Origin: Bacteroidaceae bacterium
GTDB lineage: Bacteria; Bacteroidota; Bacteroidia; Bacteroidales; Bacteroidaceae
Reading direction: 5' to 3'
DNA length: 37,021 nt
NCBI GenBank assembly: GCA_017616915.1
Contig: JAFZXF010000057.1
Location: 1-37,021, forward strand
A program made the translations under genes and the position numbers. Position 1 is the first letter of the stretch. Every line of letters begins with the position of its first letter. Shown in pieces: positions 23,584 to 31,255 of the stretch. A model generated the notes under the pieces. It was not told the origin of the DNA. It searched no databases and saw only the letters and a list, made by a program, of their open reading frames with translations.

Positions 23584-24540
23584 TTATTTCTTAACTGCGG
23601 GAACCTTGGGAGCGGGCGCTGCCTTTACACTCAGAAGCTCTACGCGGAAAATAAGAGTGGAGTAGGGCTTGATGGGTGAGTTGGGATTCTCGCGGTCGCC
23701 GTAACCAAGTTGCTGTGGGATGTAGATTTCCCATTCAGAACCGGTAGGCATGAGTTGCAAAGCCTCAGAGAAACCGGGAATAACTCCGCCTACACCAAAC
23801 TCCTGCGGTTTGTTGCGCTTGTAAGAACTGTCAAAGACGGTACCATCAATGAGACGACCTTCATAGTTGACTTCTACCTTGGAGTTAGGACCGGGCTTTT
23901 CACCGGTGCCCTGCTTGAGAATCTTGTATTGCAGGCCGCTAGGCAGAGTGACTACACTATCTTTCTTGGCATTAGCTACTAGGAAAGCTTCGCCTTCGCG
24001 ACGATTGTCACCATACTTTTTCTCCATAAGCTGAGCATGATAGAATTCGAGTTGGGTGTCTGCAATCTTCATGGCGGAGTCAGCGGTAAGGGTGGGATCA
24101 CTCATATTGACGGCAGCTAGGAATCCGCGGATAAACTCGTTTTTGTTAACAAAAGCGGAATCGGGGTTGTCGGTAATCTGCTTATTGACATTGGGCAACA
24201 TCTGATTAAGCACTTGGTCACCAATCTGCAAACCAGCAGAGTAGGCCTTGAGTGCCGGACTGTTGGCATCTGTCATATCGCGGAAGCCGCGAATAAAATC
24301 GGCCATATTCTGAAGTGTATCAATTCCGAGACGCTGAGAGAGATAGCGGGTAAGGCCGTTGCTGTTTGCAAAGCCTAGGGCGTAGCTGAAGCGGTCAACA
24401 CTGACGGTGTCAGGAGCAACTGCAACAGGCTCTACAACAGCTGCGGCTTTTGTGGTCTTGGTTTTCTTAGCCTTTTTCTGTGCGCTTATAGATGTTGCGC
24501 TTACGAGTGCTATGAGTGCAAAAATGAATATTCTTTTCAT
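23584..24540 (-). CDS. Periplasmic FKBP-type peptidyl-prolyl isomerase
   Basis: Catalyses cis-trans isomerisation of prolyl bonds in exported proteins. The N-terminus MKRIFIFALIALVSATSISAQ is a signal peptide cleaved near SAQ-KK; a Lys/Ala-rich linker follows. The N-terminal helical dimerisation segment (about 55-190) is of the FklB/Mip type, and the FKBP domain spans about 200-305, with VEVNYEGRLIDGTVFDSSYK, VIPGFSEALQLM and QQLGYGDRE. The C-terminus ends in a Pro/Ala/Lys tail (KAAPAPKVPAVKK). It is the last of three tandem paralogs and is followed by a strong terminator. The client is unknown. Spacing to the previous FKBP gene is 19 bp. Confidence 0.93.
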   Translation of the reverse strand: MKRIFIFALIALVSATSISAQKKAKKTKTTKAAAVVEPVAVAPDTVSVDRFSYALGFANSNGLTRYLSQRLGIDTLQNMADFIRGFRDMTDANSPALKAYSAGLQIGDQVLNQMLPNVNKQITDNPDSAFVNKNEFIRGFLAAVNMSDPTLTADSAMKIADTQLEFYHAQLMEKKYGDNRREGEAFLVANAKKDSVVTLPSGLQYKILKQGTGEKPGPNSKVEVNYEGRLIDGTVFDSSYKRNKPQEFGVGGVIPGFSEALQLMPTGSEWEIYIPQQLGYGDRENPNSPIKPYSTLIFRVELLSVKAAPAPKVPAVKK

Positions 24541-24559
24541 CTTTCTTTATTTTAGTTGT

Positions 24560-25453
24560 TTATTTCTTGCTCTTGGTAATGTCGGAATCGGCATTTACAA
24601 GCTTAATCTTGAAGATGAGTGCGGAGTAAGGCTTGATCTGACCCATATCGCGATTGCCGTATGCCTGGTTGTAAGGAACATAGAGTTCCCACTCTGATCC
24701 TTGCTGCATCTGGGTAAGAGCCTCCTGCCATGCGGGGATGACCTGATTGAGCAGGATTTCAGTGGGTTTGCCTTCATTATTTTTTTCAGAGCTGTCGAAT
24801 ACGTTGCCATCAATGGTCTTGCCTTCATAGATTACCTGTACCTTAGCGCCCTGCTTGGGTGTGGGACCATTGCCCTCAGAAAGAACTTTGTAAAGAGTGC
24901 CGCCGGGGAGTTTTTGAACTCCTTCTTCTTTGGCTTTCTGGGCGATGAAATCGTCGCTTTTCTTTTTATTATCGCCAAAGGTCTTGCTCAGGTACTGGTC
25001 TTTATAAGCTTCTATGCGCTTGTTAAGTTCTTTTTTGATGGTGTCGAGAGGAATGACAGGCTCGCCTTTGGTTCCTTCGATGAATCCAGCTACAAGCTGC
25101 TGAAGATTGACGGTCTTGGTGGAATCCTGACCGAATAGCTCGCTATTGGCAGCAGCATATACCTGAGTTCCAATCTGCTGACCAATCTGGATGCCGGCAT
25201 AGTAGGCAGCAAGTTTTTTGTCATCGCCTGCCTGTGCTGCTGCAGCGAAGCCCTTGTAGAACTCATCCATATAGGCGGTATCAACGCCGAGCTGATTAGC
25301 GAGATACATCTTTACACCCTGTGAGTTGGCTACGCCAAGTTCATAACTAAGGGTGTCAAGGTCGGTTTTAGGGCTTCCGGAAGGGATACTGCCCTTGGTG
25401 CATGAGCCGAGTGCCACAATGGCAGCGGCTGCGATAAAGAGAATCTTTTTCAT
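24560..25453 (-). CDS. Lipoprotein FKBP-type peptidyl-prolyl isomerase
   Basis: The 297-residue protein begins MKKILFIAAAAIVALGSC, a lipoprotein signal with lipobox LGSC and lipidation Cys at 18. It has the FklB/Mip layout: a helical N-terminal domain with DTLSYELGVANSQGVK (compare SYALGLGIG in the first paralog), then an FKBP domain from about residue 190. That domain has VQVIYEGKTIDGNVFDSSEK, VIPAWQEALTQMQQGSEWEL and YNQAYGNRD. Its FKBP loop KNNEGKPTEI differs from its neighbours. It is likely anchored in the outer or inner membrane facing the periplasm. It is the middle gene of three, 51 bp from the first and 19 bp from the third. Confidence 0.93.
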   Translation of the reverse strand: MKKILFIAAAAIVALGSCTKGSIPSGSPKTDLDTLSYELGVANSQGVKMYLANQLGVDTAYMDEFYKGFAAAAQAGDDKKLAAYYAGIQIGQQIGTQVYAAANSELFGQDSTKTVNLQQLVAGFIEGTKGEPVIPLDTIKKELNKRIEAYKDQYLSKTFGDNKKKSDDFIAQKAKEEGVQKLPGGTLYKVLSEGNGPTPKQGAKVQVIYEGKTIDGNVFDSSEKNNEGKPTEILLNQVIPAWQEALTQMQQGSEWELYVPYNQAYGNRDMGQIKPYSALIFKIKLVNADSDITKSKK

Positions 25454-25504
25454 TGTTTGGTGTTTTTATTTGTAAGATTTTTTAAGTCATTTAGTGCTGA
25501 TTGA

Positions 25505-26110
25505 TTATATAACTTCGAGGAGTTCAACGTCGAAGATAAGTGCGGAATAGGGGGGAATGCTATCGCCTGCTCCATTTGCTCCATAAGCAAGGTTAAAGGG
25601 AATGTAGAAGCGGTATTTGGCACCTTCCTGCATGAGTTGAACTCCCTCTGTCCATCCGGCGATTACTTGGTTCAGACCGAAAGTGGCGGGAGTACCGCGG
25701 CGATAGGAGCTGTCAAAGACGGTACCATCTATGAGGCGTCCTTCGTAGTGGCATTTCACACTGTCGGTGGCTTTGGGTTGGCGACCGCTACCTTGGCTGA
25801 GAATCTCATACTGCAGACCACTGGCGGTAACGGTGACTCCTTGCTTCTTCGCATTGTCGGCAAGAAACTGTTCGCCTGCCATTTTTAGCATCGCTCCTAT
25901 TTCTTCACGCTTTTTCTTATTCTCTTCTTCTACCTCGGCCATGAAATTGGAGGCTATTATCTGTGCTTCCTTCATGTCCATCTGTGTCTGGTTATCGCTG
26001 ATGACATCCTTGATGGCTTGCGCGAAGTCATCTATCACTAGTCTGTCGCCTCCCATACCCTTGAGCTGGTGGCCGATACCAAGACCTAACGCGTAGCTTG
26101 CTTTATCCAT
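25505..26110 (-). CDS. Cytoplasmic FKBP-type peptidyl-prolyl isomerase (FklB-like)
   Basis: The ATG at 26110 gives MDKASYALGLGIGHQLKG, 201 residues without a signal peptide; a longer frame to 26209 adds unrelated sequence across the promoter box. An N-terminal helical domain (2-95) is followed by an FKBP domain from about 98 to 201, with VKCHYEGRLIDGTVFDSSYR, VIAGWTEGVQLMQEG and NLAYGANGAGDSIPPYSALI. The last stretch has the catalytic-pocket residues of the family. This is the first gene of the three-FKBP group, 34 bp after a -7 box, so the whole group may be one transcript. Confidence 0.93.
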   Translation of the reverse strand: MDKASYALGLGIGHQLKGMGGDRLVIDDFAQAIKDVISDNQTQMDMKEAQIIASNFMAEVEEENKKKREEIGAMLKMAGEQFLADNAKKQGVTVTASGLQYEILSQGSGRQPKATDSVKCHYEGRLIDGTVFDSSYRRGTPATFGLNQVIAGWTEGVQLMQEGAKYRFYIPFNLAYGANGAGDSIPPYSALIFDVELLEVI

Positions 26111-26143
26111 TTTATTAGTATTTCTGTCGTTTTTTTCGGGGTG

Positions 26144-26151
26144 CAAAGGTA
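26144..26151 (-). promoter_or_regulatory. Putative -7 box for the FKBP operon
   Basis: On the minus strand the sequence is TACCTTTG, fitting TAnnTTTG, 33 bp before the FklB-like ATG. Just upstream, 26164-26179 carries the palindrome GAACTTTA/TTAAAGTTT, a possible operator, though AT-rich palindromes are common here. Confidence 0.5.
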
Positions 26152-26258
26152 GTAAAAAACTTTGAACTTTATTAAAGTTTGAACATTGAAGTTTAGGCAT
26201 TTTCCTCAAAAAAGAGAAAAGAGCAGTTAAATTTCAATTTTCAATTCTCAAATTTCTT

Positions 26259-29200
26259 TTATTTTACTTCAAACTTATTACCATCGGTAACGTATATGCC
26301 ACGGGGAAGAGGAATGAAATGAACACCTTGCACGAGTTCGTTAAACACACACTTGCCATTGAGGTCGTAGAGACGGAAGACCTTCTTTTCTTTAGAGGCA
26401 ATCATCACTCCTCCTTCACGAGGAGTTACAGCTTGAGCATTGCCGTCGTCTATGGCATCATAAACACTAGTCTCACCATCGGCTTCAGATATCTCCAAAT
26501 CCTGGCGGGAGAGAGAGAAGCTGGAAACGTTTACACGATTGTAGCTGCTGAGGTTATAGAGCAGGCCTAGACTGACGGGGCTTTCGCTGCCGATAACAAA
26601 CTCTATGTAATTGTTGTCGTTTATATTGCCATAGGCCAGGGAATTAGCCAGTGTGCTATTGTCGGAGAGCTCGTTGCCTGCAGTGGCCACCATATAGCAA
26701 GACTTTGTCGTACCAGAGGCACTACTTTGAGTAGAAGCGAAGCGGTATTTGCCTGCAGGCAGGGTAACAGTCTGGAAAGCGCGATGGTTATTGAGCTCGC
26801 TGGCAAAGGTGAAGTAGGTGGTGCAGAGACAGAAATCGTAACTATAGTTCTTGTCAACGTACACTCCAGTGGTAATATCGCCCTCGGTGGTCTGGCCGCG
26901 GAGTTGCCAGGGAGAGTCGGCAGTGCCTTGTTTGAGAGCAAAGAAGCGGTCTTTATTGTAGGTGTTAACCTGAGTCTTGTCATCATAGATAAACGGTCGT
27001 TGGTAGTTCTTCAGGTATTTACCGGTGACATCTACATAGTCCTTGTTGACTGCTTCAAGATCAAGAGTGAATACACCGGTGGCCAACGGCCATGCATCGC
27101 CATCAGGACCGAAGCCTGAACGCACACCCTGATGGTTGCCGGCACTTTGATCGTTGACATTGCCGGATCCTTCGTTGAAGTTGTAGTATAGAACGAGGCC
27201 GTTGATTTCAGCGGGGTTCTGTATAGGTGCGTTAGCATAGCCCTTGATGGCGGTAGCTGTGAGAGCCTTGCTCCATATGCGTACCTCGTCAATAAGGCCC
27301 TTATAGGGATTGAGCGGGTCACTGATGGTCATGTCGCCTTCCCATTTGCCGGAGGTGTAGGTGAGTTTCGACTCAGGAGAATATACTATTTCTCCATCGC
27401 GATAGAAACGTAATGTGCCGAGACTATAGGTAATAGCATAGTGATGCCACTCATTAAGGATTATGTATCCATTGGGGGTAATCATGGAGTTGCCATTGAT
27501 GTTAATCTTATATGCTCCGTTGGCTTCTCCACCCATGTGGACGAAATCGTTAGCGGTGGCAAAACCTCCTGCTCCAGTGTACTGTTGTGGGTTCATCCAC
27601 CAGTCGATGCTCCAGGTCTTACTGCTAGACTGCAAGGGGCAGGTGAAACTAACGGTTTGGTCACCGGCAAAGCTAAGGGCATTCTTCGGGTCAGCGTTGC
27701 TCACATATAGCTTTCGCTTCTGAGTCATGCTCTTGGCGCCTACCTCGTTGCTTACAGCGAGGGTCACGTCATAGATACCCGGATGTTTGGGAGCGTAGGA
27801 TGAGTTCTGACCGCTGATGGCCAGAGTACGCTTGCCATTATCAAGTGTCCATAGCCACTTTTCGGTAGCGCCGCGGCTATTATCCACGAGGTAAGTGCTC
27901 TCGCCGAGAAGTATGGAGCTAGGATTAACGCTGAAATCGGGCTTAGGTGCAGCGGCGTTAACGGTAACTTTCTTGCTCTTAAGAACTGTGCCGGAGGGGT
28001 TGGTAGCGGATAGAACTACAGTGTATGTGCCGGGTACGTCATATACCGCGGTAGCATTAGTGGTGTTGAGTAGTTGCTCATGCGCTCCTTGTAGTGTCCA
28101 GGTATAGGTAGTATTGGCACCAATGGAGCGATTTATGAAGCTGAATTGCTCGCCGGCATCTTTGGTATCTTCGGTTATGTCGAAGTCTACAACAGGCAAT
28201 GCGGCAGGTCGGATGTAAATATCTTTGCTGAGTTGTGAAGTGGTACCGTCAGCATTAGTGACAGTCAGAGTGATGGTGTGATTGCCTTCCTTATTATATA
28301 TAATGTAAGGAGACTGCGAAGTAAAGGTTTCGGTCTCAGCTCCGGGTGCACTCCACTGCCAAGCTGTTGAAGAGAGGGGAGCAACGGCGGAGTATTGTAC
28401 AGGAGTGCCGGCGTAGGCGGAGTCTTGCGCTGCAGTGATGCTTGTTGCAATGGGCATCTTAGAACCTTGCAGTATAGTGTTGTCTGTGTCAACGGTTCCC
28501 GCAGTGTTTGTAAAGTAAGCGTGCATACCGCCTGCGTAATCGCGCACTTTGAGAGTACCGTTGTCCTCAAAGGTTTCCATAGGCAGATAAACGAGCAGGT
28601 CGTTGAGAGCTGCAGGATTGGCGATGGCTACGTCTTTTCCTCCGTATATTTCGGCCATAGTACGTGCGCTTTTCCATATGCGTAGTTCGTCAATGGTTCC
28701 GTCTATGAGACCATCGGTAAGGCCCACCACGAAATCTCCCATAGCGGGGACGCCTTTGTAGGTTGAAGAGGTGACAGCTTTTTTCTTCATGCCGTCAATA
28801 TAGATGGTGATCGTATTGTCGTCCACTACCACTGCCACGTGTTTCCACTGTCCGTTTCTGATTTGTCCGGCGGAGGTGGCGGCATAGTCGTTGTTGTTCT
28901 TGGTACTCCAACCTGCGGTTATCTGACCGCTAGCGGAGGCGTTGATAAAGAAGTCGCCGTCGGTACTACCCATTTTGTTGCTCAAATTATTTAGTTTGTT
29001 GGTCTTGAGCATAAACTCGAAGGTAGCCTTATAGGTTTTCTTTCCGAAGATGTTGGGGATGACGATACCCTGCTGGTTAAGGGCGAGGACCTTATTGTCA
29101 GAGTTATCAATAATAACAGGAGTTGATGCGTTGTTACTCAATTCCGACACAAGTTGCATGTTTTTATACTTATACACGGCTGCTATAGCATAGGTGGCGT

Positions 29201-30842
29201 TCATATCCTTAATTGTGTAGGAGTTGCGTGATGCTGCCACGCTGTCAATCAGCTGACCGCCCTTATAAACGTAGTACTTGCTACGGGGTAAAGTTGTGGC
29301 TTCGGGAGCGCTCCAACTGAGAGTGTTGTTCTTGAGAGTAGCATTGAGAGGAGCGTTAAGAGCTTCACCAGGAACAGTAACGGCAATAGTTATGGCATCG
29401 CCTCCTCCCTGGATATCTATAGGCTCAATATCAAAAGGAATCTCTATAGGATTGTCTTTGTCATATTCATAATTGAGGATTGAGGCTTTATAGATGTGTC
29501 CTGCACCAATGCCACCAGCCTTTGTCTTTATGGTAAGGAAATATTTAATAGGCTTTGATTTGTCGAAACTCTCGCCGAGATCAGTGAGGTCGTAGCCAAA
29601 CTCCATGGGCTCATAATGGTAGCCATCGGTCCAACGTCCCAGCATTGGACATTCGGGAGAAACGCCGCCCTCGTCAAATTTAGTGCTTTGGGTGAAGTGT
29701 ACGAAGGGATCAGTCTTTTCTGGGGTTTGTTTTGTGGTGTCTTGTGACATTCCTCCAATGAGGCTAAGTTCCCAGCGATGGTCATAATCCATTAGGATTT
29801 TAATGGTGCGCAATGGGCGATAGTGTTTGCGATAGCCATAGAGTTCTATAACCCAGGGAAGAGTGTGATTTCCACCATCGTTAATCATTGAGTAGCTGTG
29901 GGCATACGGGCAATAGATGAAACCCTGGTTGCACCAACTGGCGCCCCAGGAGTTACAGATAATCCATGCGCCCTTTTCGTCTTTTGCTTCTTCACCGGCA
30001 ATGCCGTTTTGATCGAGGTCAAACTCAATGCGGTCATCATAGCCGCAGATAGTCAGACCGTGGTCGTAGGTCTTTCCCCAGCGCCACACATATTTCTTGC
30101 CGCTCACGCCGAGTTCGTCGTTGACAGCGGTGGAGGGAATGTTTTCCCATGTACCGCCGCTGGCTACACCCATTCCGGCACAACCGCCTTCGATGTAGCC
30201 CTCTTCACCCCAATGGTTCCATAGCCATTGCTTAACTTCCTCACGAGCACCATACCAGTCGTTGGCAAATCGTGGACCATAGAAGAAGCCTGTCATTCGG
30301 TTAAACATGGCATTAAACCAGTTGTCATAGCCCTGCATCCAACCGAAGTAATAGTTCTCGGGCACTTGATAGCCGAAGTTGTTGCTGTAAGTGCGTCCAC
30401 CGTAGTGCGACACGTTGGGAATGCCGTTAGCTACACCCATATCATACTTAGGCACGTCGGTATTGGTGAAGAGCCAGGTAAAGTGGCTGGGATACTGGTT
30501 TTCTTCAAATGAAGCATCAAGGTTGCGCATGTTGTTCATATCATGCGTGAAGATGTATCCTATGGCCTGTGCAGAACCGCAAGAACCGCCGCTCTGATTG
30601 AAAACAGGTGGGAAGAACATACTCAGAGCGTTGTTCAGATGGTCAGGCCTCTGCGTTGCAGAGCCAGAGCGAGCCTTACCGTGGGTGGTCTTTTGAGGCA
30701 TGTGGCGCTGCAAGGCCGGGTCATACGGCCTCCAGTCGGGATACTTACTTAAATCTACGTTTTGTGCGTTTGATGTCTGCACTGCGCCCATCATGAGCAT
30801 GGCGCTAATGGTCGCAAGGGCCAGAGTCTTGAAGTTTTTCAT
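26259..30842 (-). CDS. Papain-like protease with LamG and PKD domains and T9SS-type C-terminus
   Basis: The ATG at 30842 gives MKNFKTLALATISAML, a signal peptide ending TSNAQ near residue 27 (1527 residues). An upstream frame to 30950 is not supported. The peptidase triad is visible: Cys88 (FNQSGGSCGSAQAIGY), His261 (YDHGLTICGYDD) and Asn297 (AWIICNSWGASW), as in papain-like C1 enzymes; Gln83 may form the oxyanion hole. Two LamG/concanavalin-like domains lie at about 610-770 and 1080-1230, with PKD-like beta domains between them (VSNADGTTSQL, FSVNPSSILLG). The C-terminus (RLYDLNGKCVFNELVQG, LPRGIYVTDGNK) resembles the T9SS sorting domain. It is probably exported by T9SS and cleaved, and likely degrades proteins on host or dietary surfaces; substrates are unknown. 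Confidence 0.85.
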   Translation of the reverse strand: MKNFKTLALATISAMLMMGAVQTSNAQNVDLSKYPDWRPYDPALQRHMPQKTTHGKARSGSATQRPDHLNNALSMFFPPVFNQSGGSCGSAQAIGYIFTHDMNNMRNLDASFEENQYPSHFTWLFTNTDVPKYDMGVANGIPNVSHYGGRTYSNNFGYQVPENYYFGWMQGYDNWFNAMFNRMTGFFYGPRFANDWYGAREEVKQWLWNHWGEEGYIEGGCAGMGVASGGTWENIPSTAVNDELGVSGKKYVWRWGKTYDHGLTICGYDDRIEFDLDQNGIAGEEAKDEKGAWIICNSWGASWCNQGFIYCPYAHSYSMINDGGNHTLPWVIELYGYRKHYRPLRTIKILMDYDHRWELSLIGGMSQDTTKQTPEKTDPFVHFTQSTKFDEGGVSPECPMLGRWTDGYHYEPMEFGYDLTDLGESFDKSKPIKYFLTIKTKAGGIGAGHIYKASILNYEYDKDNPIEIPFDIEPIDIQGGGDAITIAVTVPGEALNAPLNATLKNNTLSWSAPEATTLPRSKYYVYKGGQLIDSVAASRNSYTIKDMNATYAIAAVYKYKNMQLVSELSNNASTPVIIDNSDNKVLALNQQGIVIPNIFGKKTYKATFEFMLKTNKLNNLSNKMGSTDGDFFINASASGQITAGWSTKNNNDYAATSAGQIRNGQWKHVAVVVDDNTITIYIDGMKKKAVTSSTYKGVPAMGDFVVGLTDGLIDGTIDELRIWKSARTMAEIYGGKDVAIANPAALNDLLVYLPMETFEDNGTLKVRDYAGGMHAYFTNTAGTVDTDNTILQGSKMPIATSITAAQDSAYAGTPVQYSAVAPLSSTAWQWSAPGAETETFTSQSPYIIYNKEGNHTITLTVTNADGTTSQLSKDIYIRPAALPVVDFDITEDTKDAGEQFSFINRSIGANTTYTWTLQGAHEQLLNTTNATAVYDVPGTYTVVLSATNPSGTVLKSKKVTVNAAAPKPDFSVNPSSILLGESTYLVDNSRGATEKWLWTLDNGKRTLAISGQNSSYAPKHPGIYDVTLAVSNEVGAKSMTQKRKLYVSNADPKNALSFAGDQTVSFTCPLQSSSKTWSIDWWMNPQQYTGAGGFATANDFVHMGGEANGAYKININGNSMITPNGYIILNEWHHYAITYSLGTLRFYRDGEIVYSPESKLTYTSGKWEGDMTISDPLNPYKGLIDEVRIWSKALTATAIKGYANAPIQNPAEINGLVLYYNFNEGSGNVNDQSAGNHQGVRSGFGPDGDAWPLATGVFTLDLEAVNKDYVDVTGKYLKNYQRPFIYDDKTQVNTYNKDRFFALKQGTADSPWQLRGQTTEGDITTGVYVDKNYSYDFCLCTTYFTFASELNNHRAFQTVTLPAGKYRFASTQSSASGTTKSCYMVATAGNELSDNSTLANSLAYGNINDNNYIEFVIGSESPVSLGLLYNLSSYNRVNVSSFSLSRQDLEISEADGETSVYDAIDDGNAQAVTPREGGVMIASKEKKVFRLYDLNGKCVFNELVQGVHFIPLPRGIYVTDGNKFEVK

Positions 30843-30911
30843 TTTCTTATTTGTAGTATTATATTTTGCTGATAAGGTGAGCCTTTTGCAGGGTGCATTT
30901 TTTAAGGCGTA

Positions 30912-30919
30912 CAAAATTA
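30912..30919 (-). promoter_or_regulatory. Putative -7 box for the papain-like protease gene
   Basis: On the minus strand TAATTTTG fits TAnnTTTG, 69 bp before the ATG at 30842. A TTTG at 30944-30947 lies about 24 bp upstream, slightly far for -33. Confidence 0.4.
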
Positions 30920-31148
30920 GAAAAAAACTTGCATATAGGCCTGCAAACATACTGTTAAAAAAGGTTTTTTGCCTTCTTTATTATATTAACAGGCTTGTTT
31001 CTCATGTTTTTGTGAGCAAAGCGACTTTTCTTATAAAAGGAGAAGGTGTCGTCAAATTGAAATGCACGGAAAGGTGTCAAAGTTGAAATTTTTATAAAGA
31101 AAGAGAGAAAAAAGGGGAAAAAACAATGTTTTTTCATATAATTTAATA

Positions 31149-31176
31149 TTGGTATCAGAATTTTGTGTTATTTTTG
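31149..31176 (+). promoter_or_regulatory. Putative promoter of the fasciclin gene
   Basis: TTGG at 31149-31152 and TATTTTTG at 31169-31176 form a candidate -33/-7 pair with 16-17 bp between, slightly short of the usual spacing. The start is 79 bp downstream of the -7 box. Between lies CATGCGCGCACGCATG (31189-31204), able to pair CATGC/GCATG. Confidence 0.45.
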
Positions 31177-31255
31177 TAGGCGATTTTCATGCGCGCACGC
31201 ATGCACGGCATGAAGAAATGTAGAAGAAAAATAAACAATAAACAATAAAAACAAC

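Larger units (their letters stand above)
30843..31255. other. Divergent regulatory region between protease and fasciclin genes
   Basis: This 413-bp AT-rich gap has putative -7 boxes for both genes, two direct repeats of AAGGTGTC at 31043 and 31071 (28 bp apart) each followed by CAAA..TTGAAAT, and an ATGC-rich stretch at 31189-31212 just before the fasciclin leader. A 60-codon frame on the minus strand (30955-31137) is rich in Phe and Lys and looks non-coding. No RNA gene was recognised. Confidence 0.55.

Noticed and set aside
30955..31137. 60-codon reading frame in the divergent gap, minus strand
   Set aside because: Rich in Phe and Lys from AT-rich DNA, with no family likeness and placed over the promoter region.
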